From Rhodanobacter soli (GTDB taxonomy: Bacteria; Pseudomonadota; Gammaproteobacteria; Xanthomonadales; Rhodanobacteraceae), in the NCBI RefSeq assembly GCF_040548735.1, contig NZ_JBEPSD010000002.1:1-64000 (forward strand): DNA of 64,000 bases, given 5' to 3'. Position numbers and translations under genes: made by a program. This document shows, in pieces, positions 8,648 to 16,873 of this stretch; position 1 is the stretch's first letter; each line of letters starts with the position of its first letter. The notes below the pieces were generated by a model, which worked only from the letters and a program-made list of their open reading frames with translations, did not search any database and had not been told where the DNA came from.

Positions 8648-9725
8648 CGACAAGAGCACCGGGACGGGCCATCCCCGGGCGCGACGGTTCCGCGGCAACC
8701 TGCGCATCGAACGCGACAACGCAGCGCTCTACGCGCGGCTGGCCGAGCTGGCCACCGATGCGCGGTTGGGCCACGTCTACCGGCGCATCGCCGCGGGCGA
8801 ACGGACCAACGCGGAGTTCTGGGAGGCGCGCCTGCGCGAGATGGGTGAAGCCGTGCCGCCGCCGCGGATCGGCCTGCGAGTGCGTGCGCTGAGCTGGTTC
8901 GCGCAGCGCTTCGGCACCGAGTTCGTGATGCCGACGGTGGTGCGCCTGGAACACGCCGACCACGATGCCACGCCGGTCGACCGCAGCAATCATCGCGATC
9001 ATTTCACTCCGTTGCGGGAGATCGGTGCGCGCGGGCACCGCCATCGCACGCAGAGCGGCAACACGTTGCGTGCGGCCGTGCTGGGCGCCAACGACGGGCT
9101 GGTCTCCAACGTCAGCCTGGTGATGGGCATGGCTGGTGCCGCCTCGGGCGATCGTGCGGTGTTGCTGGCTGGCCTGGCCGGACTGGTCGCGGGTGCCTGT
9201 TCGATGGCCCTCGGCGAGTGGTTGTCGGTGAACAGCTCGCGCGAGTTCTATCAGGCACAGATCACCGAACGTGCAGAGCGGCTCGCGGTGTCGCCGGAGG
9301 ACGGGCTGCAGCATATCGCCGGCATCTATCGTGACAAGGGCTTGGAGCCGGCCGCGGCCGAGCACCTGGCCGGACACATCGCCGAGACGCCGCGTGCGGC
9401 GCTGGACATGCTGGTGCGCGAGGATCTGGGCGTCGACCCGGGCGAACTGGGTGGCTCGGCCTGGGGCGCGGCGATCTCGTCGTTCTGCCTGTTCGCCTGC
9501 GGCGCGCTGTTTCCGGTGGCGCCGTACTTCTTTCTTGGCGGTGGCGCCGCCCTGCTGGCCAGCGTGTGCGCCACCGCCGTCGGCCTGGCCATGATCGGCA
9601 TCGGCACCTCGCTGTTCACCGGGCGCAGCATGCTGTTCTCGATCGCGCGCCAGTTCGGCATCACCACCGCGGCTGCCGCCATCACCTACGGCATAGGCCA
9701 CCTGCTGGGTGTCGCGCTGGCATAG
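8640..9725 (+). CDS. Ferritin-like/VIT1 (CCC1) family iron-manganese exporter
   Basis: A 361-aa two-domain protein. Residues 15-95 are helical and resemble the rubrerythrin/ferritin-like part of MbfA-type proteins (RIERDNAALYARLAELA ... AAGERTNAEFWEARLREMG) with metal-ligand-type Glu residues. Residues about 140-361 form the VIT1/CCC1 membrane domain: GANDGLVSNVSLVMGMAGA, MALGEWLSVNSSREFY and two C-terminal hydrophobic pairs. MbfA proteins in alphaproteobacteria export Fe2+ and Mn2+ from the cytosol under iron or peroxide stress, and that role is inferred here. It overlaps the DUF2165 gene by 8 bases and precedes dapE by 47 bases. Its place in a lysine-biosynthesis cluster is odd. Confidence 0.85.
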   Translation: MIDDKSTGTGHPRARRFRGNLRIERDNAALYARLAELATDARLGHVYRRIAAGERTNAEFWEARLREMGEAVPPPRIGLRVRALSWFAQRFGTEFVMPTVVRLEHADHDATPVDRSNHRDHFTPLREIGARGHRHRTQSGNTLRAAVLGANDGLVSNVSLVMGMAGAASGDRAVLLAGLAGLVAGACSMALGEWLSVNSSREFYQAQITERAERLAVSPEDGLQHIAGIYRDKGLEPAAAEHLAGHIAETPRAALDMLVREDLGVDPGELGGSAWGAAISSFCLFACGALFPVAPYFFLGGGAALLASVCATAVGLAMIGIGTSLFTGRSMLFSIARQFGITTAAAAITYGIGHLLGVALA

Positions 9726-9772
9726 CGTTGGTATGCTGCGTCATCGCCCAACGTTGCGCTGCGTGAGTACCC

Positions 9773-10906
9773 ATGTCCGAAGTTTTCGATCTCACCTGTG
9801 ACCTGGTCCGCCGCCGCTCGGTGACGCCGGAAGACGCCGGTTGCCTGCCGTTGATCGGCGAACGGCTGATACGTGCGGGCTTTCGTATCGAGCACCTGCG
9901 CTACGGCGAGGTGGACAACCTGTGGGCCACGCACGGCACGGGCGGCCCCACGCTGATCTTCCTCGGCCACACCGACGTGGTGCCGAGCGGCCCGGAAGCG
10001 GCATGGCAGAGTCCGCCGTTCGAACCGACCATCCGCGATGGCCGTCTATACGGCCGTGGCGTCGCCGACATGAAAGGTTCGGTGGCGGCGATGGTGGTGG
10101 CACTGGAGGAGTTCGTGGCGACGTACCCCGGCCATCGCGGCCGGGTCGGGTTACTGCTGACCAGCGACGAGGAGGGCCCGGTCAACCTCGACGGCGTGCG
10201 CAGGGTGGTGGAACGCTTCCGTGCCGTCGGCGAGCAGATCGACTGGTGCGTGGTCGGTGAACCGTCAGCGAAGGAAAGGCTGGGCGACCTGATCCGCGTG
10301 GGTCGGCGCGGCTCGCTGTCGGCCATGCTCAGCGTGCATGGCGTGCAAGGTCATGTGGCGTATCCGGAGAAGGCGCTGAATCCGATCCACGCGTTCGCGC
10401 CTGCGCTGGCGGAACTTGTCGCCACACGCTGGGACGAGGGCAACAGCGACTTCCCGCCCACCTCGTTCCAGGTCTCCAATCTCAACGCCGGCACTGGCGC
10501 CAACAACGTCATTCCCGGCGAGCTCACCGCATGGATCAACTTCCGCTACTGCACCGCCAGTCGTGCGGAAGACCTGCGCGCGCGCACCGAGGCGATCCTG
10601 CAGCGGCACAGCCTGGACTGCACGCTTGACTGGAGCCTGACCGGAGAGCCGTTCCTCACCCCGCCCGGTGGCGTGCTGCGCCAGGCGGTGGTGGCGGTGT
10701 GCCGCGAGCTGTATGGCATCGATCCCGAGCAAAGCACTGGCGGCGGCACCTCCGACGGCCGCTTCATCGCGCCGATGGGCACCGAGGTGGTGGAGGTCGG
10801 TCCGGTCAATGCAACCATCCACAAGGTCGACGAATGCGTCGCGCTGGCGGAACTGGAGCAGTTGCCGCAGCTGTATCGCGCGGTGTGCGAGCGCATGCTG
10901 GCATGA
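9773..10906 (+). CDS. dapE: Succinyl-diaminopimelate desuccinylase
   Basis: DapE is a di-zinc M20 hydrolase that releases succinate from N-succinyl-LL-diaminopimelate, two steps after DapD. It is 377 aa, the usual length. Metal ligands and catalytic residues are recognisable: GHTDVVP (H66, D68), [10 protein letters not shown] (D99), SDEEG (E133/E134), CVVGEPS (E163), and the C-terminal GGTSDGRF and ATIHKVDE with the last His. The start has no strong Shine-Dalgarno, but the N-terminus [19 protein letters not shown] aligns with the family. It is the last gene of the cluster; the next gene converges. Confidence 0.96.
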   Translation: MSEVFDLTCDLVRRRSVTPEDAGCLPLIGERLIRAGFRIEHLRYGEVDNLWATHGTGGPTLIFLGHTDVVPSGPEAAWQSPPFEPTIRDGRLYGRGVADMKGSVAAMVVALEEFVATYPGHRGRVGLLLTSDEEGPVNLDGVRRVVERFRAVGEQIDWCVVGEPSAKERLGDLIRVGRRGSLSAMLSVHGVQGHVAYPEKALNPIHAFAPALAELVATRWDEGNSDFPPTSFQVSNLNAGTGANNVIPGELTAWINFRYCTASRAEDLRARTEAILQRHSLDCTLDWSLTGEPFLTPPGGVLRQAVVAVCRELYGIDPEQSTGGGTSDGRFIAPMGTEVVEVGPVNATIHKVDECVALAELEQLPQLYRAVCERMLA

Positions 10907-10977
10907 GCGGAGCGCCAGCGGATTCCTCGGTGAAAACCCTCTGCGCGAGTGGCTTGCGGCCGGATGCGCGCTGAGCG

Positions 10978-13395
10978 TTATCGCCGGGCCACTGCCGGCT
11001 CCAGGGTCAGGGTGTGCTGGAGCTTGCCCGGCAGCAGCGGCGTGGGCCGGCCTTCGACCCAATCCTCGTGCCCTGCGCCGAAGTACGGCGACAGCGGGTG
11101 GTCGCTCTGGCCGCCGGGCATGTTGAGGATGCCGTGGGCCTCGTGGCCGGGCGACACGTCCAGGTGTTCGGAGGCGCCGAAACCGGGCGAGGCGACGTAC
11201 GGCATGTTGTTGTCGCCGGGGATGGGCTGGTCCGGCATGTCGATGAAACGGCCGAGCCAGGACGGCAGTGCGGCTGACAGCGGATGGCGGATGGCGGCGC
11301 GGTTGCGTTCGCCCCAGCTGCGCGCGGCGAGGCCGCCGGGTTGCCGGCCGAGTTCGGCCACCACCTGGCGGGCGGCATCGGTGAGCAGGGCGTGCCAGTC
11401 GGGATATTTTGGATCGAGCAGATACGCGGGCTGGGCGCGGACCAGCATCCACACGGCCGCCTCGGCGCTGTTCTCGCCGGGCCAGCTGAAGTCCGGGTAG
11501 CGCTGCTTCACCCGTGCCGCGAACGGGGCCAGCACGGCTTTGCCCACCTGGTCGCGGAACGCGCGCACCAGGCGGTAGTCGACGCTGTCGACGGCGGCGC
11601 GTTCCTGCCAGCGCGCGGTGAGCTGGCGCAGTTGCTGCAGTGATGGGTCGGTGCTGTCGGCCAGGGTGTCCTGCAGCAGGCGCTGCCAATGGGTGAGGAA
11701 CACCGCGCGGTCGTCCAGCTGGATGTCGAGCAGGCTGCCGGGCGTGAAGCTGGCACGGGCGCGCAGGTCGTCGCGGATCTGCTGCGCGCGCGCGCCGAGG
11801 TCGTGACCGCCGTTGCCGAGCAGGGCCAGCGCGTCGCCGTCGACGGTGCGGTTGTTCGCTGTCCACAGCCGGCCTTCGCCCGGGTTTTCGATGCGCGGGT
11901 AGCGCGCCGGCGCGGCCCAGCCCTGCCAGCCGCTGCCGGGTTTCGACCAGTCCGACGGCAGCAGCGGATCGATGCCGGCGCGCAGCGGGATGCTGTTGCC
12001 GGCGATGGTCCAGCCGATGTGCCCGGTGCTGTCGGCGACCAGCAGGTTCTGCGGGGGCATGCCGAGCCGGGGCGCCAGGTCCAGCGCGCCGGCCACGTCG
12101 GGCGTGCGTTCCAGCTGCATCAGTTCGACGTTGTAGCCGTGCGCTCGGCCGCCGATCCAGGCCAGCGCCAGCGGCGTGCCGTCGGCATCCTGGCCCATGA
12201 TCGGGCCCCAGCGGGTGTCTTCGACCCTGAGGATGGTATCCGGCTGGCCCTTGACCTGGATGTGTTCGTCGTGGCTTTCGATGCTGGCCCAGCCATCCGG
12301 TGTCTTGTAGCGCGTGGGATCGGTGGGATCACGCAGCACGCGCACCCAGTCCTGCCAGTCGCCGTAGCTGTCGGTGAAGCCCCAGGCGATCTGGCCGTTG
12401 GAACCGACGATCATCGCCGGCGTGCCGGGCAGGCTCACGCCGTTGACGTCGCGCTGGCCGTCCGGGGCGTTGGCGTCGGGATAGCGCAGGCGGGTGCGGA
12501 ACCAGATGTTCGGCACGCGCAGGCCCAGGTGCATGTCGTTCGCCAGCATCGCGGCACCGCTGCCGGTGAGTGCGCCGGCCACCGCGAAGCTGTTGCTGCC
12601 GGGTCGCGCTGCATCGAGCGCCGGCGCCAATGCGGCGGCCAGCGTCGGCGAGTGGGGCGACGGCGCGAGCTGGCGCAGATCGAACACGCTGGCTGGCGGG
12701 ATCACCGGCGGTCGCGACAGCCGGCCGCTCAGCGGGGCCTCCCAGTCGGGGTCGGGCGCCAGCAGGAAATCCACCAGTGGACCGGGCAGCACTGCGCGCA
12801 TCTGCGCAAAGCGCAACTCGCGCTCGTTGCGGCCATCGCTGTTGAGGTCGAGGTACATCGCGGCGATCACCAGCACGCTGTCCTCCGATCGCCACGGCTG
12901 CGGCCGGCTGCCCAGCAGCAGGTATTCCCACGGCCGCACGCGCAGATCGGCAAGGCCGGCGTTGACGCCGTCGCGGTAGCGGTCGAGTCCGTAGCGCTGT
13001 TCCGGAGGCAATTGCGCGTAAGCGGCTTCGGCGACGGCGCGCAGGCGATGCCGGCGATGGTTGAGGTCGACCTTCAACGCGGCCGGTCCGACCAGGGCGG
13101 ACAATTCGCCGGCGCTCACGCGGCGCATCAGGTCCATCGCGAAGAAGCGTTCCTGCGCGTGCACGTAGCCGAGCGCGTAGCTGATGTCCGTGCGGTTCTT
13201 TCCCTCGATGGTGACCGTGCCCAGCGCATCGCGGCCGACGCTGACCGCTGCGGTGAGACCTGCGGCCTGGCGGGCTCCGTCGAGCCGGGCGCGGCTGCCG
13301 GCGAGCAGCCACCAGAACGCGAGGAAGGCCACCAGCAACAGCGCCATCAAGGCCAGCAGCAGGGTGCGCAGGACACGCCAGCGGCGGGTCGTCAT
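10978..13395 (-). CDS. Penicillin acylase family N-terminal nucleophile hydrolase
   Basis: An 805-aa protein of the penicillin amidase family, probably acting on acyl-homoserine lactones or other amides after autoproteolysis in the periplasm. An N-terminal anchor/signal (about residues 8-30, LLLALMALLLVAFLAFWWLL) precedes the alpha chain with GYVHAQERFFAMDLMRR. The maturation site is ARPGSNSF at about residue 267, where Ser becomes the N-terminal nucleophile; AMLANDMHLGL and WGFTDSYGDWQDW follow as in relatives. The start at 13395 overlaps the upstream gene stop by ATGA; the longer in-frame ORF reaching 13629 is overlap with that gene. Substrate cannot be read from sequence. Confidence 0.9.
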   Translation of the reverse strand: MTTRRWRVLRTLLLALMALLLVAFLAFWWLLAGSRARLDGARQAAGLTAAVSVGRDALGTVTIEGKNRTDISYALGYVHAQERFFAMDLMRRVSAGELSALVGPAALKVDLNHRRHRLRAVAEAAYAQLPPEQRYGLDRYRDGVNAGLADLRVRPWEYLLLGSRPQPWRSEDSVLVIAAMYLDLNSDGRNERELRFAQMRAVLPGPLVDFLLAPDPDWEAPLSGRLSRPPVIPPASVFDLRQLAPSPHSPTLAAALAPALDAARPGSNSFAVAGALTGSGAAMLANDMHLGLRVPNIWFRTRLRYPDANAPDGQRDVNGVSLPGTPAMIVGSNGQIAWGFTDSYGDWQDWVRVLRDPTDPTRYKTPDGWASIESHDEHIQVKGQPDTILRVEDTRWGPIMGQDADGTPLALAWIGGRAHGYNVELMQLERTPDVAGALDLAPRLGMPPQNLLVADSTGHIGWTIAGNSIPLRAGIDPLLPSDWSKPGSGWQGWAAPARYPRIENPGEGRLWTANNRTVDGDALALLGNGGHDLGARAQQIRDDLRARASFTPGSLLDIQLDDRAVFLTHWQRLLQDTLADSTDPSLQQLRQLTARWQERAAVDSVDYRLVRAFRDQVGKAVLAPFAARVKQRYPDFSWPGENSAEAAVWMLVRAQPAYLLDPKYPDWHALLTDAARQVVAELGRQPGGLAARSWGERNRAAIRHPLSAALPSWLGRFIDMPDQPIPGDNNMPYVASPGFGASEHLDVSPGHEAHGILNMPGGQSDHPLSPYFGAGHEDWVEGRPTPLLPGKLQHTLTLEPAVARR

Positions 13396-14222
13396 GGCTT
13401 GGCGAATACCGCGAAGATGCCGGCGTACGGCTTGACCATGAAGGCCGGCGCGCCGGCGTAGCCTTCGCCGTCGACGTACAGCTGCGAGATGCTGCCGTCC
13501 AGGTAGAGCGCATCGCGGCAACCCAGCTCGTCGCGGAACAGCCGTCCAAACGTATGGAAGTTCACCGGGGCCTCGCTCACGGCGAACACCACGTCGGTCG
13601 GGGTTTTCGCGCAGACGCCGCTGCGCCATTTCAGGCTGGACGAGTCATCGATGAACTGTTCGTTGAGCTTGCCGTCGATCAGCAACATCGGCCCGGACTG
13701 GGTGGCCCACTGCGCGCTCGCCCCTTCGGCCTTGAACGCGGCGCTGGTGCGCACCGCGGCATGCCCGTCCGGATACACCGCGAACACGCCGTTCGGCAGC
13801 AGCGAGAAATTGCCCGAGGCGGGATTGCCGTGCGCGAGGTTCAGCGGCACCACGGTCCTGCCGTTTTCCACGTACAGGCCGAGCGGCGCGAACTTGTGGT
13901 CGTAGATGCCGGCGTTGGCGGCAAACAGCAGCCGCTGGCCGCGCTGCTCGCCCCACTGGCGCAGCGTTTCGATACTGCCGAACGGCTGGCCGCTGGCGGG
14001 TTCGCGCCAGTGCAGGGTCAGTCGTTCGCGTTTCAGATTCACGTGCACGACACGGTAGTTCTGGCCCTCGAACGCCAGCTCGCGACTGTCCAGCGCCCGT
14101 GCGGTCGGCGCGCAGCCGGGTACGCCGACGAGCAGCAGCAAGGGCAACAGCACGTGCTGCAGCACGCGCCATAGCCGTTGTGCGGGAAAGGGGTGGGATG
14201 GCGGCGAAACGGATGGGCGCAT
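13392..14222 (-). CDS. Phosphodiester glycosidase family lipoprotein (NAGPA/DUF2233)
   Basis: A 276-aa exported protein. The start MRPSVSPPSHPFPAQRLWRV leads into a hydrophobic stretch and a lipobox (LLLLVGVPGC, Cys near residue 37), so it is probably an outer-membrane or periplasmic lipoprotein. The core has the NAGPA/DUF2233 motifs LLFAANAGIYDHKFAPLGLY, GNFSLLPNGVF, ATQSGPMLLIDGKLN and DALYLDGSISQLY. The family includes mammalian uncovering enzyme; bacterial members are thought to act on glycans or wall polymers. It is coupled by ATGA to the penicillin-acylase-family gene, so the two may be co-expressed envelope enzymes. The open frame extends upstream to 14756 but overlaps the divergent NUDIX gene. 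Confidence 0.85.
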   Translation of the reverse strand: MRPSVSPPSHPFPAQRLWRVLQHVLLPLLLLVGVPGCAPTARALDSRELAFEGQNYRVVHVNLKRERLTLHWREPASGQPFGSIETLRQWGEQRGQRLLFAANAGIYDHKFAPLGLYVENGRTVVPLNLAHGNPASGNFSLLPNGVFAVYPDGHAAVRTSAAFKAEGASAQWATQSGPMLLIDGKLNEQFIDDSSSLKWRSGVCAKTPTDVVFAVSEAPVNFHTFGRLFRDELGCRDALYLDGSISQLYVDGEGYAGAPAFMVKPYAGIFAVFAKP

Positions 14223-14324
14223 CCGACGATGGTCGCTGCCCAGCCGCGCGGGTGCAAGTCCGTCGCCGGGACTGCGCCGGATACCTGCTGCCGCTAAACT
14301 TGGATTTTTCCGTGGTGCCCGCCC

Positions 14325-14813
14325 ATGCCCTATACCCCGATAGTGGCGACTCTCGGCTATGTGTTGTCGCCCGACCGCAGCGAAGTGCTGATGATTCACC
14401 GCAACGCCCGCCCGGATGACCTGCACCTGGGCAAATACAACGGCCTGGGCGGCAAGATGGAGCCTGGCGAGGACATTGCCGCCTGCATGCGCCGCGAGAT
14501 CCGCGAGGAGGCCGGCATCGAGTGCGAGTCGATGCAGTTGCGCGGTACCTTGAACTGGCCCGGTTTCGGCAAGCACGGCGAGGACTGGCTCGGTTTCATC
14601 TTCGTGATCGATCGCTACAGCGGCACGCCGTTCATGGTCAATCACGAAGGCACGCTGGAATGGGTGGCGCTGGAGCGGTTGCTGACCCTGCCGATGTGGG
14701 AGGGCGATCGTCATTTCCTGCCGCTGGTGTTCGACGCCGACCCACGGCCGTTCCATGGCGTGATGCCGTACAAAGGCGGCCGCATGCAGTCGTGGTCGTA
14801 CACGCGGCTGTGA
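14325..14813 (+). CDS. NUDIX hydrolase (MutT/NudG-like)
   Basis: A 162-aa NUDIX protein with a canonical box GGKMEPGEDIAACMRREIREEAGI at residues about 42-65 (G-x5-E-x7-REU-x-EE-x-GU satisfied). The start MPYTPIVATLGYVLSPD and end (KGGRMQSWSYTRL) resemble the 8-oxo-dGTP diphosphatase/MTH1-like branch, so nucleotide-pool sanitation is a reasonable guess, but NUDIX substrates are hard to predict. It is divergent from the lipoprotein gene and overlaps a second NUDIX gene by GTGA. Confidence 0.9.
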   Translation: MPYTPIVATLGYVLSPDRSEVLMIHRNARPDDLHLGKYNGLGGKMEPGEDIAACMRREIREEAGIECESMQLRGTLNWPGFGKHGEDWLGFIFVIDRYSGTPFMVNHEGTLEWVALERLLTLPMWEGDRHFLPLVFDADPRPFHGVMPYKGGRMQSWSYTRL

Positions 14814-15208
14814 GTGTGGCGGAACGGGTCATCCACATCGTGGCTGCGGTGATACGCGATGCGGCGGGACGCAGCCTGCTGGTGCGCAAGCATGGTGCCG
14901 CGGTGTTCCAGCAGCCTGGCGGCAAGCGCGATCCCGGCGATGCGGATGAACTGGCCACGCTGGCGCGCGAACTGCACGAGGAACTGGGTTGCGAACTGGT
15001 GCGCGACTCGGCCCGCCTGCTGTGCCATTGCAGCGCGCCGGCGGCGAACGAGCCGGATCATGTGGTCGAGGCAGCCGTCTACATGGTGGAAGTACGCGGT
15101 GCGATCGTGGCACAGGCCGAGATCGCGGAACTGCGCTGGATCGACCCGGCTGCCCCCGATGTGCCGGTGGCGCGGCTGAGCCGCGAGCACATCTTGCCGT
15201 TGTTGTGA
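14810..15208 (+). CDS. Second NUDIX hydrolase with a variant box
   Basis: A 132-aa NUDIX-fold protein starting at GTG 14810, which overlaps the preceding stop (GTGA); the start reads MSVAERVIHIVAAVIRDAAG. The NUDIX box is GGKRDPGDADELATLARELHEELG, in which the first conserved Glu is Asp and one extra residue separates it from the REL-x-EE helix. The REL-x-EE-x-G helix itself is intact, so the protein may still bind metal. Immediately adjacent tandem NUDIX genes suggest co-expression. Substrate unknown. An ORF extending upstream to 14522 is only overlap with the first NUDIX gene. Confidence 0.8.
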   Translation: MSVAERVIHIVAAVIRDAAGRSLLVRKHGAAVFQQPGGKRDPGDADELATLARELHEELGCELVRDSARLLCHCSAPAANEPDHVVEAAVYMVEVRGAIVAQAEIAELRWIDPAAPDVPVARLSREHILPLL

Positions 15209-15236
15209 GCCTGCTCCTGCTCCTTCCTTGCATGCA

Positions 15237-15440
15237 GGGGTGGGTCGCTCTTCACTACAAAGTCAAAAGCCACCCCTTCCTGACCTCCCCCTACTGCGCA
15301 GGGGGAGGGACCGAACGTGCAGCGTCATTACTCCCCGTTGCCGAGTAAGGAGGCGAGCGCGCGGCTCTTTGCTCCCTCCCCTGCTTGCCCCAAAGGGACT
15401 TCCTTCGGTCGCAGGGGAGGGCCGGGGTGGGGTCGCTCTT
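15237..15440. repeat. REP-like composite of G/C-rich inverted repeats
   Basis: This 238-bp intergenic stretch contains nested inverted repeats: CCTCCCCC (15284-15291) with GGGGGAGG (15301-15308), and an 11-bp perfect pair CCCTCCCCTGC (15374-15384) with GCAGGGGAGGG (15411-15421). A near-identical direct repeat, GGGTGGG(G)TCGCTCTTC, frames the element at about 15237-15252 and 15424-15440. The design is typical of extragenic palindromic (BIME-like) elements between convergent genes; here it separates the NUDIX pair from the M16 pair. It could also act as a terminator for both sides. Confidence 0.6.
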
Positions 15441-15446
15441 CGCTCT

Positions 15447-16865
15447 TCAGGGCTTGAACGCCACGAACGTGCCATACGGTTTCAGCTGGGCGTCGATCGC
15501 CTTGGGGTCGCCGACGATCACGATGCTCTGGTCTTTCGCGGCGAAGTACTTGCGCCCCATCGCCTGCACCTGTTCCGTGGTGACTTTGTTCGCCTCGGCC
15601 ACGTAGCTGCCCAGGAAGCTCGGCGGCAGGCCATCTACCCAGTAGTTCGCCAGCGTGCCAGTCAGCGCGCCCTGGATCTGGTTGCGCAGCAGGTAGATGC
15701 CGCCGACCAGGCGCTTGGCGCCGGTGAGTTCTTCCGCACTGGCCGGCTGGCTGGCCATGCTGCCGTATAGCTTGGCCAGTTCGGCCAGGGTGGCGCCGGT
15801 GACCTCGTTGCGCACGTCGACCGTGGCCACGGCACTGCCGCCGACACGGTTGGCGCTGAAGCGCGACCACGGGCTGTACGAGTAGCCCTTGTCCTCGCGG
15901 ATGTCCTGGGTAATACGGCTGGTGAAGCCGCCGCCCAGGATGGTGTTGGCCACGGTCAGCGGGATGTAGTCCGGATCATTGGCCGGTACGGCGGGACGGC
16001 CATAGCGGATATTGCTTTGCACGGCGCCGGCCCGCGGCACGATCAGCCGTTGCGGTGCCGCCGTGCGCGGGGCCGGCGCGGTATCGGCGAGTGCCGTGCC
16101 ACTGGCCTTCCAGTTGCCGAACTGTTGCTCGGCCAGGCGGAACGCCGTGTCGGCATCGATCCGTCCGACGATCACCAGCAGGGCGCGATCCGGCCGGAAG
16201 CGGGCGTCGTGCAATGCTCTCAACGCATCGGGCGAGGCCGCCTCCACGCTGGCTTCGGTGAGCGAGTCGCGTGAGTACGGATGATCGCCGTACGCGGCAT
16301 GGCCGAAGGCGCGCTGCGCCTGCCAGTCCGGATCGGCCTGCTGTACCTTCAGGTCCTGCAGCGCGTTCGCCTTGGCCAGGGTGACCTCCTTGGCGGGAAA
16401 GGTCGAATGCAGCGCGGTGTCGGCGACGAGTTCCAGCAGGCGCGACGCATGCGAGGCCAGCGCGCTGGCGCGGATATTGATCGCGTCCGCCTCGGCACCG
16501 GCGCCGTAGTCGCCACCGATCGCCTGCAACTCCTCGGCGATGTCGCGCGAACTGCGGCTGCCGGTGCCTTCGTTGAGCAGGCGCGCCATCATCCGTGAAA
16601 GTGCCGGCGTGGCGGCGTCGTCGGCGGCGGTACCGCCGAGCACGGACAGCGCCACGTTGACCTTGGGCAGGCCGTCGCGCGGCACCACCCACACGGTGAG
16701 TCCGTTCGGCAGGGTGCGCTGGGCGATCTGCGGAACCGGCAGCGGCTTGTCCGGGCCGTAGGCGGGCAGGTCCTTCGGCAGCGGCGCGGTGGATGCCTGG
16801 GCGACGCCGGCCAGGGCCAGGCCGAGCGCGAGGGCGAGCGTCTTGAACGTCGTGTTCGTCTTCAT
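15447..16865 (-). CDS. M16 family peptidase-like protein, non-catalytic subunit
   Basis: A 472-aa exported M16 family protein with signal peptide MKTNTTFKTLALALGLALAG(VAQAS). The start at 16865 has GTGAGGA as ribosome-binding site; a GTG four codons earlier is possible. Both M16 half-domains are present, but the zinc motif H-x-x-E-H is absent from the N-terminal half (the region reads LSRMMARLLNEGTGSRSS). The C-terminal R/Y pair motif (FTSRITQDIREDKGYSYS) is intact. Such members pair with a catalytic partner, as mitochondrial processing peptidase alpha does with beta, and the catalytic M16 gene lies directly upstream, ending at 16874 and so overlapping the GTG alternative start. Confidence 0.92.
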   Translation of the reverse strand: MKTNTTFKTLALALGLALAGVAQASTAPLPKDLPAYGPDKPLPVPQIAQRTLPNGLTVWVVPRDGLPKVNVALSVLGGTAADDAATPALSRMMARLLNEGTGSRSSRDIAEELQAIGGDYGAGAEADAINIRASALASHASRLLELVADTALHSTFPAKEVTLAKANALQDLKVQQADPDWQAQRAFGHAAYGDHPYSRDSLTEASVEAASPDALRALHDARFRPDRALLVIVGRIDADTAFRLAEQQFGNWKASGTALADTAPAPRTAAPQRLIVPRAGAVQSNIRYGRPAVPANDPDYIPLTVANTILGGGFTSRITQDIREDKGYSYSPWSRFSANRVGGSAVATVDVRNEVTGATLAELAKLYGSMASQPASAEELTGAKRLVGGIYLLRNQIQGALTGTLANYWVDGLPPSFLGSYVAEANKVTTEQVQAMGRKYFAAKDQSIVIVGDPKAIDAQLKPYGTFVAFKP

Positions 16866-16873
16866 GGCGGTCC

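Noticed and set aside
10265-11866. 533-aa minus-strand ORF spanning dapE and the acylase gene end
   Set aside because: Crosses two genes of different strand and frame and has low-complexity composition.
11689-13461. 590-aa plus-strand ORF antisense to the penicillin-acylase-family gene
   Set aside because: Typical Val/Gln/Arg-rich antisense shadow of high-GC coding DNA; the minus-strand gene has a complete family signature.
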